The notes below the pieces were generated by a model, which worked only from the letters and a program-made list of their open reading frames with translations, made no database searches and was not told the DNA's origin. Positions 26,529 to 34,174 of a stretch of DNA of 35,913 nucleotides are shown here, in pieces. The DNA is from Deltaproteobacteria bacterium (GTDB lineage Bacteria; Myxococcota_A; Polyangia; Polyangiales; Polyangiaceae). Location: NCBI GenBank assembly GCA_016209145.1, contig JACQWT010000094.1:1-35913 (forward strand), written 5' to 3'. Position numbers and translations under genes: made by a program. Positions within the stretch are counted from its first letter, which is position 1; each line of letters begins with the position of its first letter.

Positions 26529-26908
26529 TCACGACGGCGCATAGAGGAGCAAGGGCCCCTCGCGCCCCTTGACCCGTACCTCGCCCACGTCGCGCAGGCC
26601 CAGCCGTATGCGTTCACGCATTGCGGCGCCAGCAACGACGGCTCGCCGAGTCGGCCGCGATCGCGGCTTGCGTCCTCGGCCCGGGTCCTCACGTACAGGA
26701 GTACGCTGCGGCCCGGGCCTCCGGGCGCGCTCGCGCTCGCGACCGCCTGACGAGCCGGGTGTTGGAATGCGTGAACGGTTACGCCCAGCCGGGCGCCGAG
26801 CCGGTCCCGGGTCTCGCGCGTGAGCAGCAGTGGCACGCCGACTTCCTTGGTGTGCCCCTCGATGCGCGAGGCCACGTTCCCGGTGTCGCCGATCGCGGTG
26901 TACTCCAT
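26529..26908 (-). pseudogene. Class III nucleotide cyclase C-terminal remnant, interrupted by copy C
   Basis: On the reverse strand, MEYTAIGDTGNVASRIEG and LLLTRETRDRLGARLG (from 26908) are the C-terminal part of a class III adenylate/guanylate cyclase homology domain. Repeat element copy C follows at once. On its other side, in a different frame, comes GLRDVGEVRVKGRE and the end LLLYAPS with stop at 26529-26531, the standard end of the same domain. Joining the two sides with one copy of the 10-bp duplication gives RLGARLGLRDVGEVRVKG in one frame. Upstream of MEYTAIGD the match ends within a few residues, so the metal-binding aspartates and the rest of the gene are already absent. The gene was thus cut twice, and any product would be inactive. 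Confidence 0.85.
26606..26780 (+). mobile_element. Short inverted-repeat element, copy C (intact reference copy)
   Basis: 175 bp, starting GTATG plus CGTTCACGCATT (26611-26622) and ending AATGCGTGAACG (26766-26777) plus GTT. It is flanked by AGGCCCAGCC (26596-26605) and ACGCCCAGCC (26781-26790), a 10-bp direct repeat with one mismatch (the last eight bases identical). Inside lie the palindrome CCGCGATCGCGG and a hairpin whose tip pairs GTAC with GTAC around AGGA, with GGCCCGGG-type arms outside. This copy has both ends and no internal insertions, so it is the best type sequence for the family. Confidence 0.9.
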
Positions 26909-26971
26909 GCGGCTACACGAAGCTCTTGCTCGAGACGTACCGCCCGGTCGGCAGCGCGCCCTAGGCGCCGA

Positions 26972-29900
26972 TCACTCGATGGCCCTGACGAGCAGCCGCT
27001 GGCGGCCGTACGCCTCCGGGGCATCGCCGTTGACGAAGCACTGTGCGCTGTCGTTGCGGAACTGGATCTTGACGCTGTGGTTGCCGGCGGCGAAGTCCTG
27101 CCCCCAGCCGAGGACCGTCGGGTCCCACCAGGTCTCGGCGACCTCGCCCACGTGGATGGCCTGGCCATGGGTGTTGTCGCCCAGGGGCTGGCCGTCGATC
27201 ACCAAGCGGTAGCCGCAGTGCGTGCTGCCGCTGCCGCCGTTGAGCTGCGTGCCGGCGAGCTCGAGCTGCACGTGGGTCTTGTCGGCGAGCGAGAAGCTGC
27301 GGGCGAGGCCCGGGATGTCCTGAAAGCTCGCCGTGGCGGAGAGCAGCCCCCCGGACGACTCGACCGACGCCGAGATGCCCCCCTTCGGAGAGGCGCGCAC
27401 CAGCATGCGGTAGCGCGCATACGGGCTGTTGCTCTCGCCGGCATTGCACGCCGCACCATTGGAGCCGCTGTTGCGCAACTGAAGCGAGACACTATGGCTG
27501 CCCTTGGAGAGATCCGTGCCCATCTTGAGCACGGCCGGCGTCCACCAGCCCTGGTCGGCGTCGCCCACGACGATGGCCTGGCCGTGCGAGCCGTTGCCCT
27601 GGGGCTGGCCGTCGAGCACGTAGCGGTAGGCGCAGTGCGCCTGGCCGCTGCCCGACCCGTTGTACTGGGTGCCCGCCATGCCGATCTGGACGTGGGAGTC
27701 GGCCTTGAGATCGAAGCTCGCCGCAACTCCTGGCACGTCGGCCCAGCCGGAGTTGCTCCCCAGGTTGCCGGTCGAGCCGTTCGATTCGGCGTACCATGCG
27801 GTGCTCGGCGGGTAGGCGGCCACGAGCAGCCGCGATCGGTCGTAGTTCCCGCCCCCGTCGCCGTCGAGGTAGCAGTCGCCGTTGCCGCTGCCGTTGTCCA
27901 CCTGGCCTACCACGGTGTGGTTGCCCGGCCCGAGCGAGATCCCCTGCTCGATGTCGAAGGGCGAGTGCCAGCGGGTCGCGCCCTCCAGGACGACGATGCC
28001 CAGGCCCCAGTCGGGGTTGCCCTGCGGGCTGCCGTCGACGACGAAGCGGAAGCCGACGTGGCACAGGCCGTTGCCGCCGCCTGCCCAGCGTATCGTGCCG
28101 ATCCAGCGGATGTGCACGAGCGCCGTCTGATCGAGCGTGAAGCTGACCGTGATCCCGGGCGCGCTGCCCCAGTTGGCGTTCGGCTTGGGGAAGACGAAGT
28201 TCGAACCATTCGACTCGACGCTCCACATGCGCACGGCGCAGGCGCCGTCCGCGCAGGAGACGCCCGGCGCGCACGTCTTGCCGCAGGAGCCGCAGTTTTG
28301 CGCATCGGTCTTCAAGTCCGCGCAGACGTTGCCGCACTTGGTGAGCGAGCCGCAGTTGAGCTGGCAAGCGCCGGCGGCGCAGACCTCGTTCTGCGCGCAG
28401 GCCTTGCCGCAAGAGCCGCAGTTGGTCGGGTCGGTCTTCACATCGACGCAGGAGGAGCCGCACTTCGTCGTGCCGCCGTAGCACACGAGCTGGCAACTGC
28501 CCGCGGAGCAGACCTGCCCCTGCGGGCACGCGTTGCCGCAGCCGCCGCAGTTGGCAGGATCGAGCTGCGTGTTGACGCACGCGGAGCCGCACTTGACCGT
28601 GCCGCCGTAGCACACGAGCGCGCAGCTCCCGGCGGAGCAGACTTGTCCCTGGGGGCAGGCAGCACCGCAGGAGCCACAGTTCTGCGGATCGAGCTTCGTG
28701 TCCACGCAGACGTTGCCGCACTTGGTCAGGCCACCGCAGCCGCTCTGGCAAGCGCCGGCGGCGCAGACTTCGTTCAGGGCGCAAGCCTTGCCGCACGAGC
28801 CGCAATTCTGCGGATCGAGCTTGACGTCGACGCAGGAGGAGCCGCACTTGGTGGTGCCGCCGGTGCATACCAGGCCACACTGGCCCGCCGCGCAGATCTG
28901 GCCCTGGGGGCACTGCACGCCGCAGCCCCCGCAGTTGGCCGGATCCTTCTGCGTGTCCGCGCACACGTCGCCGCACTTGCTGGTGCCGCCGGCGCACTGG
29001 AGCAAGCACTTCTCGGCCACGCACACCTGGCCCGGCCCGCAGGCGACGCCGCAGCCGCCGCAGTTGGCGGCGTCCTTCTGTGCGTCCACGCACTTGCCGT
29101 CGCACTTCTGGGTGCCGCCGCCGCACGAGATGGCGCACTTCTCGGCCACGCACACGAGGCCGGAGCCGCAGGCGTTGCCGCAGCCGCCGCAGTTGGCGGC
29201 ATCCTTCTCCGTATCCACGCACTTGTCGCCACACTTGATCGTGCCGCCCCCGCACTCCAGGGCACACTGCCCCTTGGAGCACACTTTGCCCGCGGAGCAA
29301 GCCACCCCGCAGCCGCCGCAGCTCTGCGGGTCGGTCTCGGTGTCGACGCACTCGCCGCCGCACTTGGTGGTGCCGCCGTAGCACTTCAGGCCGCACTCGC
29401 CCGCCGAGCACACCTCGCCGCTGCCGCACGCGTTGTTGCAGCCCCCGCAGTTGGCCGGATCCTGATTGGTGTCGACGCACTTGCCGCTGCACTTGGTCGA
29501 TCCGCCGGCGCAGTCCAGGGCGCACTGCCCGTCAGAGCAGACCTCGCCCGGCTTGCACTCGTTGCCGCAGGCGCCGCAGTTGGCGGGATCGAAGCGCGTG
29601 TCCACGCACAGCTTGTCGCACTTGGCCGTGCCCCCCATGCACTCGACCGAGCACTTGCCCTGGGAGCAGACCTCGCCCACGCCGCAAGGCGCGTTGCAGG
29701 CGCCGCAGTGCTGCGGGTTGAAGTTCGTGTCCACGCACTCGGCGCCGCACATGGTGGTGCCGGCGGCGCACTGCGTGGAGCATTTGCCGCCCGCGCAGAT
29801 CTGCCCATTCCCGCAGGCGTTGCCGCAGGCGCCGCAGTTGCCCGGATCGACCGCGACGGCCGTACACGTGCCGGAGCACTCCTCCAGGCCGGCCGGACAG

Positions 29901-30037
29901 CCGCCCGTCCCGCCCGTGCCCCCGCCGCCGGCCGGGACCTCCGTGCCGCCCTCGCCGCCGGAGCAGGCCCCGGCGCAGAGCGCGGCACAAAGGATCGTGA
30001 TGGCGCTCCGAGCGCCGCTTGCCACTGACTTGCTCAT
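26972..30037 (-). CDS. Giant Cys-rich repeat lipoprotein with three C-terminal beta domains
   Basis: A 1021-residue lipoprotein starting at ATG 30037 after GGGGAGAG, with lipobox LCAGAC near residue 25 and a Gly/Thr linker. Residues 47-600 contain thirteen cysteine-rich units of the same 43-residue family as the gene at 4026 (CxGGTTKCGxxCVDTxxDPxNCGGCGxAC...). The C-terminal 420 residues are three related beta-sandwich-like domains of about 120-140 residues, each holding a strand with HVQLELAGTQLNGG or HIRWIGTIRWAGG, a core like YRYVLDGQPQGNGSHGQAI, and an end like RYRMLVRA. The first begins at about SVESNGSNFVFPKPNANWG. They look like extracellular ligand-binding modules; no enzyme motif is visible. 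It probably forms a surface stalk with three heads. Confidence 0.88.
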   Translation of the reverse strand: MSKSVASGARSAITILCAALCAGACSGGEGGTEVPAGGGGTGGTGGCPAGLEECSGTCTAVAVDPGNCGACGNACGNGQICAGGKCSTQCAAGTTMCGAECVDTNFNPQHCGACNAPCGVGEVCSQGKCSVECMGGTAKCDKLCVDTRFDPANCGACGNECKPGEVCSDGQCALDCAGGSTKCSGKCVDTNQDPANCGGCNNACGSGEVCSAGECGLKCYGGTTKCGGECVDTETDPQSCGGCGVACSAGKVCSKGQCALECGGGTIKCGDKCVDTEKDAANCGGCGNACGSGLVCVAEKCAISCGGGTQKCDGKCVDAQKDAANCGGCGVACGPGQVCVAEKCLLQCAGGTSKCGDVCADTQKDPANCGGCGVQCPQGQICAAGQCGLVCTGGTTKCGSSCVDVKLDPQNCGSCGKACALNEVCAAGACQSGCGGLTKCGNVCVDTKLDPQNCGSCGAACPQGQVCSAGSCALVCYGGTVKCGSACVNTQLDPANCGGCGNACPQGQVCSAGSCQLVCYGGTTKCGSSCVDVKTDPTNCGSCGKACAQNEVCAAGACQLNCGSLTKCGNVCADLKTDAQNCGSCGKTCAPGVSCADGACAVRMWSVESNGSNFVFPKPNANWGSAPGITVSFTLDQTALVHIRWIGTIRWAGGGNGLCHVGFRFVVDGSPQGNPDWGLGIVVLEGATRWHSPFDIEQGISLGPGNHTVVGQVDNGSGNGDCYLDGDGGGNYDRSRLLVAAYPPSTAWYAESNGSTGNLGSNSGWADVPGVAASFDLKADSHVQIGMAGTQYNGSGSGQAHCAYRYVLDGQPQGNGSHGQAIVVGDADQGWWTPAVLKMGTDLSKGSHSVSLQLRNSGSNGAACNAGESNSPYARYRMLVRASPKGGISASVESSGGLLSATASFQDIPGLARSFSLADKTHVQLELAGTQLNGGSGSTHCGYRLVIDGQPLGDNTHGQAIHVGEVAETWWDPTVLGWGQDFAAGNHSVKIQFRNDSAQCFVNGDAPEAYGRQRLLVRAIE
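28238..29899 (-). repeat. Thirteen tandem ~129-bp cysteine-rich coding units (second array)
   Basis: Same unit as the array at 4164-5832, and also thirteen copies. Units containing QLVCYGGTTKCGSSCVDVKT and ALVCYGGTVKCGSACVNTQL are close relatives of units in the other protein. Two units have a shortened start (QSGCGGLTKCG, QLNCGSLTKCG) lacking one residue. Confidence 0.9.
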
Positions 30038-30414
30038 GTGTGCTCTCCCCGTGGGGCGGCGGGCCCGCTCGGGCAGGCCGCCGCACGTGCTACGCCCAGC
30101 CTAGCGCGGGCTTCGCCCGCAACCCAAGGGTGAAACCGGTGCGGCCGCGGGAACGGAGCGGCCCCGACGCAAGCGGCAACGCCCCGCGGCCGTTGCACGC
30201 TGTGCGCATCGGGACGCCGTCCGCGGGAGAACATCACGCTGGGGCTTCGCCCCAGACCCCGCGAACGGGGCCCCAACCCCGTTCGCCCTGACTGGTGAGC
30301 ATGTTGCGCGACAGGCGCAAGTTCGGCGAAGAAACACCAAAGCCGAGCCCGCCGTCGACGACACGCCTGCCTTGGGGTAAGAGGCCGCCGTAGACGCCGG
30401 GAGGAGAGCAAGCC
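30038..30414. other. Divergent intergenic region with several stem-loops
   Basis: A 377-bp gap between the divergent starts of the cysteine-repeat gene and gpsA; no credible gene lies in it. It contains GCGGGC-TTC-GCCCGC (30106-30120), CTGGGGCTTCGCCCCAG (30239-30255) and CGAACGGGG/CCCCGTTCG around CCCCAA (30262-30285). Promoters for both flanking genes must lie here, but no convincing -35/-10 or -24/-12 pair was found. Confidence 0.6.
30239..30285. repeat. Double palindrome, REP-like
   Basis: Two adjacent perfect hairpins separated by six bases: CTGGGGC-TTC-GCCCCAG-like at 30239-30255 and the 9-bp stem CGAACGGGG/CCCCGTTCG at 30262-30285. The second shares the string CCCCAACCCCGT with the extra segment inside repeat element copy A, which suggests a dispersed palindromic family. 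Confidence 0.6.
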
Positions 30415-31431
30415 ATGACCATTCGCGCAGCCGTGATCGGGGCCGGAGCGTGGGGGACGGCGCTAGCCCACCTGCTCGCGGCCAAGGACGAGGAGGTGGC
30501 CATCTGGGCCTACGAGCCCGAGGTCGCGGCCCAGATAGGCGAGCACCACGAGAACCGCACCTACCTTCCGGGCATTGCGCTCCCTGCCGGCCTGCGCGCC
30601 AGCACCTCGCTCGCCGACGTGCTCGGCGGGCGCGAGCTCGTGCTCTGCGTTGCGCCTTCCCACGTGCTGCGCGCCGTCATGACCGAGGCCGCGCCGTTCT
30701 TGCCCGTGGGCGCCACCGTGGTGAGCGCGACCAAGGGCATCGAGAACGAGACGCTGATGACCATGAGCGAGGTGCTGGAGGACGTGCTGCCCCTGTCCTG
30801 CCACGCCCGTCTGGCCTTCCTCTCCGGGCCGTCGTTCGCCCGCGAGGTCGCCCAGATGCAGCCCACCGCCGTCACCGTCGCCTCACGCTTCGAGCGGGTG
30901 GCGGAGCAGGTGCAGCGCTCGCTGGCCACGCCGTACTTGCGCGTCTACACGAGCACCGACGTTGCCGGCGTGGAGCTCGGCGGGGCCTTGAAGAACGTCG
31001 TTGCCATCGGCGCGGGCGCGGCTTCGGGGCTTGGCCTCGGCACCAACGCGCGCGCGGCGCTCATCACGCGCGGGCTGGCCGAGATGACACGCCTGGCCGT
31101 GAAGCGCGGCGCCAATCCGCTTACCCTGGCGGGGCTGAGCGGCATCGGCGACCTCGTGCTCACCTGCACCGGCGAGCTCAGCCGCAACCGCGCCGTGGGC
31201 GAGAAGCTCGGCCAGGGCATGAAGCTCGCCGACATCGTGCGGGAGATGCACCAGGTGGCCGAGGGTGTGAAGACCGCCCGCTCGGCCTACCACCTCGCCC
31301 GGCGCGAGGAGGTGGACATGCCCATCGCCGAGATGGTCTACCGCATGCTCTACGAGGATCTGCCCGTAGCCGAGGCGGTCGTGGGGCTGATGGGCCGCAA
31401 GCTAGGGAAAGAGACGCACTACGCGCTCTGA
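30415..31431 (+). CDS. gpsA: Glycerol-3-phosphate dehydrogenase [NAD(P)+]
   Basis: A 338-residue cytoplasmic enzyme that reduces dihydroxyacetone phosphate to sn-glycerol-3-phosphate for phospholipid synthesis. The start at ATG 30415 has GGGAGGAG upstream. The Rossmann loop is VIGAGAWGTALA (G9, G11, G14). The signatures ATKGIENETLMTMSEVL, SGPSFAREVA, the catalytic lysine region VELGGALKNVVAIGAG, and GLSGIGDLVLTCTGELSRNR are all intact, and the length fits the family. Its 3' end overlaps the adenosine deaminase gene by 13 bp tail to tail. It appears to be transcribed alone from the intergenic region that also serves the cysteine-repeat gene. Confidence 0.97.
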   Translation: MTIRAAVIGAGAWGTALAHLLAAKDEEVAIWAYEPEVAAQIGEHHENRTYLPGIALPAGLRASTSLADVLGGRELVLCVAPSHVLRAVMTEAAPFLPVGATVVSATKGIENETLMTMSEVLEDVLPLSCHARLAFLSGPSFAREVAQMQPTAVTVASRFERVAEQVQRSLATPYLRVYTSTDVAGVELGGALKNVVAIGAGAASGLGLGTNARAALITRGLAEMTRLAVKRGANPLTLAGLSGIGDLVLTCTGELSRNRAVGEKLGQGMKLADIVREMHQVAEGVKTARSAYHLARREEVDMPIAEMVYRMLYEDLPVAEAVVGLMGRKLGKETHYAL

Positions 31432-32411
31432 GCCGGCCGGCCGAAGCGCGCCTCGCGTGCGAGGCCCTGCGCTGCGACGATGGCGGCGTCGGACCAGCCC
31501 ATCTCGGCACGGGCGACGCCGAGCTCGTGCGTGAGATCGATGTCGAACAGCGCCGGGTCATCGCTGCACAGCACGAGCGCCAGCCCGGCGGCGTGAAGCT
31601 CCCGGGCCGGGTGGGCGGCGTAGCTCGGCACGATGCCCGTCAGCACGTTCGAGCTGGGACAGATCTCCACCACGAGGCCGCGCGCGCGGATCTCCGCCAC
31701 GAGGCCCGGATCGCGAGGCAAGCTCGTGACGTGCGAGAGCCTGCGGACGCCCGCAAGCTCGATCGCCGCCCGGATGTGCTCGGGGCCCACGCCCTCGCCG
31801 GTGTGCACCGTGAGCGGCAGGCCGAGCTCGGCCAGCGCGCGCGCGACGGGCGTGAACTCGGCGCTCGTGTGGCGCAGCTCGTCCGAGGCAAGGTCGACGC
31901 CCAGGAACGTCTCGCCCGCATCGCTCTCTATGTGGCGAACGAGCTCCCAGGCGGCCTCCAGGCCGTGGCGCCGGCTGAGCACGGCGCACACGTCCACCTC
32001 GGTACGCACTCCCGCCCCCCTGGCCTCGCCCAAGCCGCGTCGCACGGCCGCGGCAGTCTCGGCCATGGTAAGACCGGCAGCTCGCGCCAGCGTCAGAGGG
32101 TTGTAGCGCAGCTCGCACAGCTCGATCCGATCGGCGGCGGCATCCTCGATCGCTTCGCGGCTTATGCGGGCCACCGCCGCGGCGCTCGTGATCGGCCGGC
32201 GCACGAGATCGAAGCGCTCCAGCACCTCGAGCAGCGGCAGGGGCCGGTCCACGAGCACGCGGCGGCGAAACTGCGCGAACGACTCGGTGCCGGGAAGCAC
32301 GCCGGTCGCCTGCCCGAGCTCGTAGGCGGTGCGGGACCGGATGGCGCCCTCCAGGTGGCGGTGCAGCTCCACCTTGGAGAGAGCCGCGAGATCGAGGGCG
32401 GCAGGGGCCAT
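31419..32411 (-). CDS. Adenosine deaminase-like amidohydrolase
   Basis: About 330 residues from ATG 32411; a GTG at 32429 overlapping the upstream stop is the alternative. It is a zinc amidohydrolase of the adenosine/AMP/adenine deaminase group. Zinc ligands H17 and H19 are in LHRHLEG. Then come the catalytic HTGEGVGPEH, the conserved histidine in RRLSHVTSL (the usual form is RIGHG, so this is a variant), EICPSSNVLTG, and the metal aspartate in LCSDDPALF. EICPSSN is seen in adenosine and adenine deaminases as well as aminodeoxyfutalosine deaminases, so the exact substrate is open. It follows the chimeric lipoprotein gene with an 11-bp gap and may be expressed with it. Confidence 0.9.
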   Translation of the reverse strand: MAPAALDLAALSKVELHRHLEGAIRSRTAYELGQATGVLPGTESFAQFRRRVLVDRPLPLLEVLERFDLVRRPITSAAAVARISREAIEDAAADRIELCELRYNPLTLARAAGLTMAETAAAVRRGLGEARGAGVRTEVDVCAVLSRRHGLEAAWELVRHIESDAGETFLGVDLASDELRHTSAEFTPVARALAELGLPLTVHTGEGVGPEHIRAAIELAGVRRLSHVTSLPRDPGLVAEIRARGLVVEICPSSNVLTGIVPSYAAHPARELHAAGLALVLCSDDPALFDIDLTHELGVARAEMGWSDAAIVAAQGLAREARFGRPAQSA

Positions 32412-32421
32412 GTCCTGCCGC

Positions 32422-34053
32422 TCAGCCACCTGCGCCGGGCAGCAGGCCCGCGCACTGCTCGCCGCAGGAGCCCCAGATGCAGCCGATGGCCTGCAGGGCC
32501 ATCATCACGGCCTTGAGGTCACCGCCAAAGCAGTCGAGCGCGCACGATGGATCGGGCTGGCCGCCCGACATGCAGTTCGAGACCGTGCAGATCATGCCCT
32601 GCAGGCAGGCCGGATCCTGGACGCAGGCAAGAGCGTCGGGACAGCTCTGCCCGATGCAGGCAAGGCAGTCGAGTGGGCTCCCCGCCCCGGTACCGTTGCC
32701 GCCGGTCGCTCCGGCGCCCGTGCCCCCGCCGCCGGCGCCGGTCGCGCCGCTGCCCGCGCCGCCCGGTCCGGCCGCCCCAGCTCCGGTGGCCGAGCCGCCG
32801 TGGCCATTGCCCTGAGCGCAGCAGCATTCCGCACCACCATCGGACGGCGGCGCGTACGTGGTGCGCCCGCCGCATCCGGCCAGGCTGGCGGTGACGCCGA
32901 GCAGCAGCACGGCAGCGGCCGGCACACAGGGCCGCTTCTGCGTCCGTAGCGGGTCCGTGTTGCGCACGGCCAGGGCATCACCCGTGGCCACGTCGAGCAG
33001 GGCGAAGTCCGAAGGGTTCGATCCGCCGAAGGTCAGGCCGATCTTCTTGCCGTCGAGCGAGACGGCGTGGCAGCCCACGCAGGGATGCTCGGTGCCGTCG
33101 TGCAGCGGCGGCGACTGGGCATCGGAGAAGAAGCTCTCGGGCGGGCTGCCCTGCGCGTCGAGGTCGTAGCGATAGATGTGGGTGGCGCCGTTGTGCCGCG
33201 TGGTCCAGTAGTACAGGCCGCCGCCGACCTTGGTGAAGGTCCACGAAACGGCGAGCGGCGGGCTCTCCCCCAGCGCCGACCCGTCCTCGGCGCACAGCCG
33301 CACGCGGAGCTGCATGTCGCCGGCCTCGCTCGCCCCCGCGAGCACCGGCACCAGGGCCTCGGGCAGGCCGAGCGCACAGCCCTCGGGCACGCCGGCAATG
33401 GCGTCGCAGACGCCGACGAGCTTCACATCGATGAAGTCGCCGGTGAAGTCGATCCGGGCGAGGCCCTGCTGGGGATCGCCCTTGCGCACCTGGAGCTCGG
33501 CCGCGCCAAGGTTTGCGGGGAACAGCGCTCCGTCGAGCGGATAGGCCACGACGGGCGCAAACTGCGCGCTCGGGGCGCCGCCGAGCTTGCCGCCAGCCCC
33601 CTCCGGCGCGCCCGGCAGCGAGATCTCGCCGGCGACCTCGACCGCGATCGTGGCGCTGTCCGAGACAGGTCCGGCGGACGCGGTCACGCTACCCGCTCCC
33701 GGTATCGCGGTGCTGAACACGCCCTCGGCCACGCTCGCGCCCGGCACGTCCGTGCTCCAGGCGACAAGCGCGGTGACGTCGCGGCTGCTGCCGTCGGCAA
33801 AGCTGCCCGTAGCCGTGAAGCCCTGCGTGCCCGTCTGCCCCGCCGCCACGGTCAGCGCCGCCGACTCGGGAAGCACGCTCAGGCCGGTCAGCCCCTCAAT
33901 GCTGCCGCTGCTGCTCGAGGCGGGCGGCAGCGGAGCGGCTGCGGCAGGCGGCTCCGAGCTGCAACCCGCGGCCGCAGCGGCCACGACGGCTGCCACGCAG
34001 CACAGTGCCAGCAGCCAGGCGGTGGCACGAGGATGCAGCGATAGGCGAATCAT
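32422..34053 (-). CDS. Chimeric lipoprotein: Ig-like/CxxCH half fused to Cys-rich lipoprotein
   Basis: A 543-residue frame that looks like two genes joined. The first 365 or so residues have a lipoprotein signal (VVAAAAAGCSS), a bacterial Ig-like domain (GLSVLPESAALTVAAGQTGT ... VTASAG), a linker and a propeller-like segment with CVGCHAVSLDGKKIGLTF (CVGCH at 33067-33081). This stops after LLDVATGDALAVRNTDP, well short of a full TolB/PD40 propeller. At about 32949 it changes abruptly to RPCVPAAAVLLLGVTASLAG followed by Cys, a second complete lipoprotein signal. A Gly/Ala/Thr linker and a cysteine-rich domain (LDCLACIGQSCPDALACVQD, CIWGSCGEQC) follow. A deletion that removed the end of gene one and the start of gene two explains this best. 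The second half may still be translated from an internal start. Confidence 0.75.
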   Translation of the reverse strand: MIRLSLHPRATAWLLALCCVAAVVAAAAAGCSSEPPAAAAPLPPASSSSGSIEGLTGLSVLPESAALTVAAGQTGTQGFTATGSFADGSSRDVTALVAWSTDVPGASVAEGVFSTAIPGAGSVTASAGPVSDSATIAVEVAGEISLPGAPEGAGGKLGGAPSAQFAPVVAYPLDGALFPANLGAAELQVRKGDPQQGLARIDFTGDFIDVKLVGVCDAIAGVPEGCALGLPEALVPVLAGASEAGDMQLRVRLCAEDGSALGESPPLAVSWTFTKVGGGLYYWTTRHNGATHIYRYDLDAQGSPPESFFSDAQSPPLHDGTEHPCVGCHAVSLDGKKIGLTFGGSNPSDFALLDVATGDALAVRNTDPLRTQKRPCVPAAAVLLLGVTASLAGCGGRTTYAPPSDGGAECCCAQGNGHGGSATGAGAAGPGGAGSGATGAGGGGTGAGATGGNGTGAGSPLDCLACIGQSCPDALACVQDPACLQGMICTVSNCMSGGQPDPSCALDCFGGDLKAVMMALQAIGCIWGSCGEQCAGLLPGAGG

Positions 34054-34174
34054 GGCCTAGTTCTAAATCGCCGTTCACGATGGTGGAACGGGAATCGCAA
34101 GCGCTGCGCAGAAGCACCCCTTGACGGCCGCGGGCCGCGCGGCAACGAGCGTGCCGAGCAGGCAGGCACGCCGC

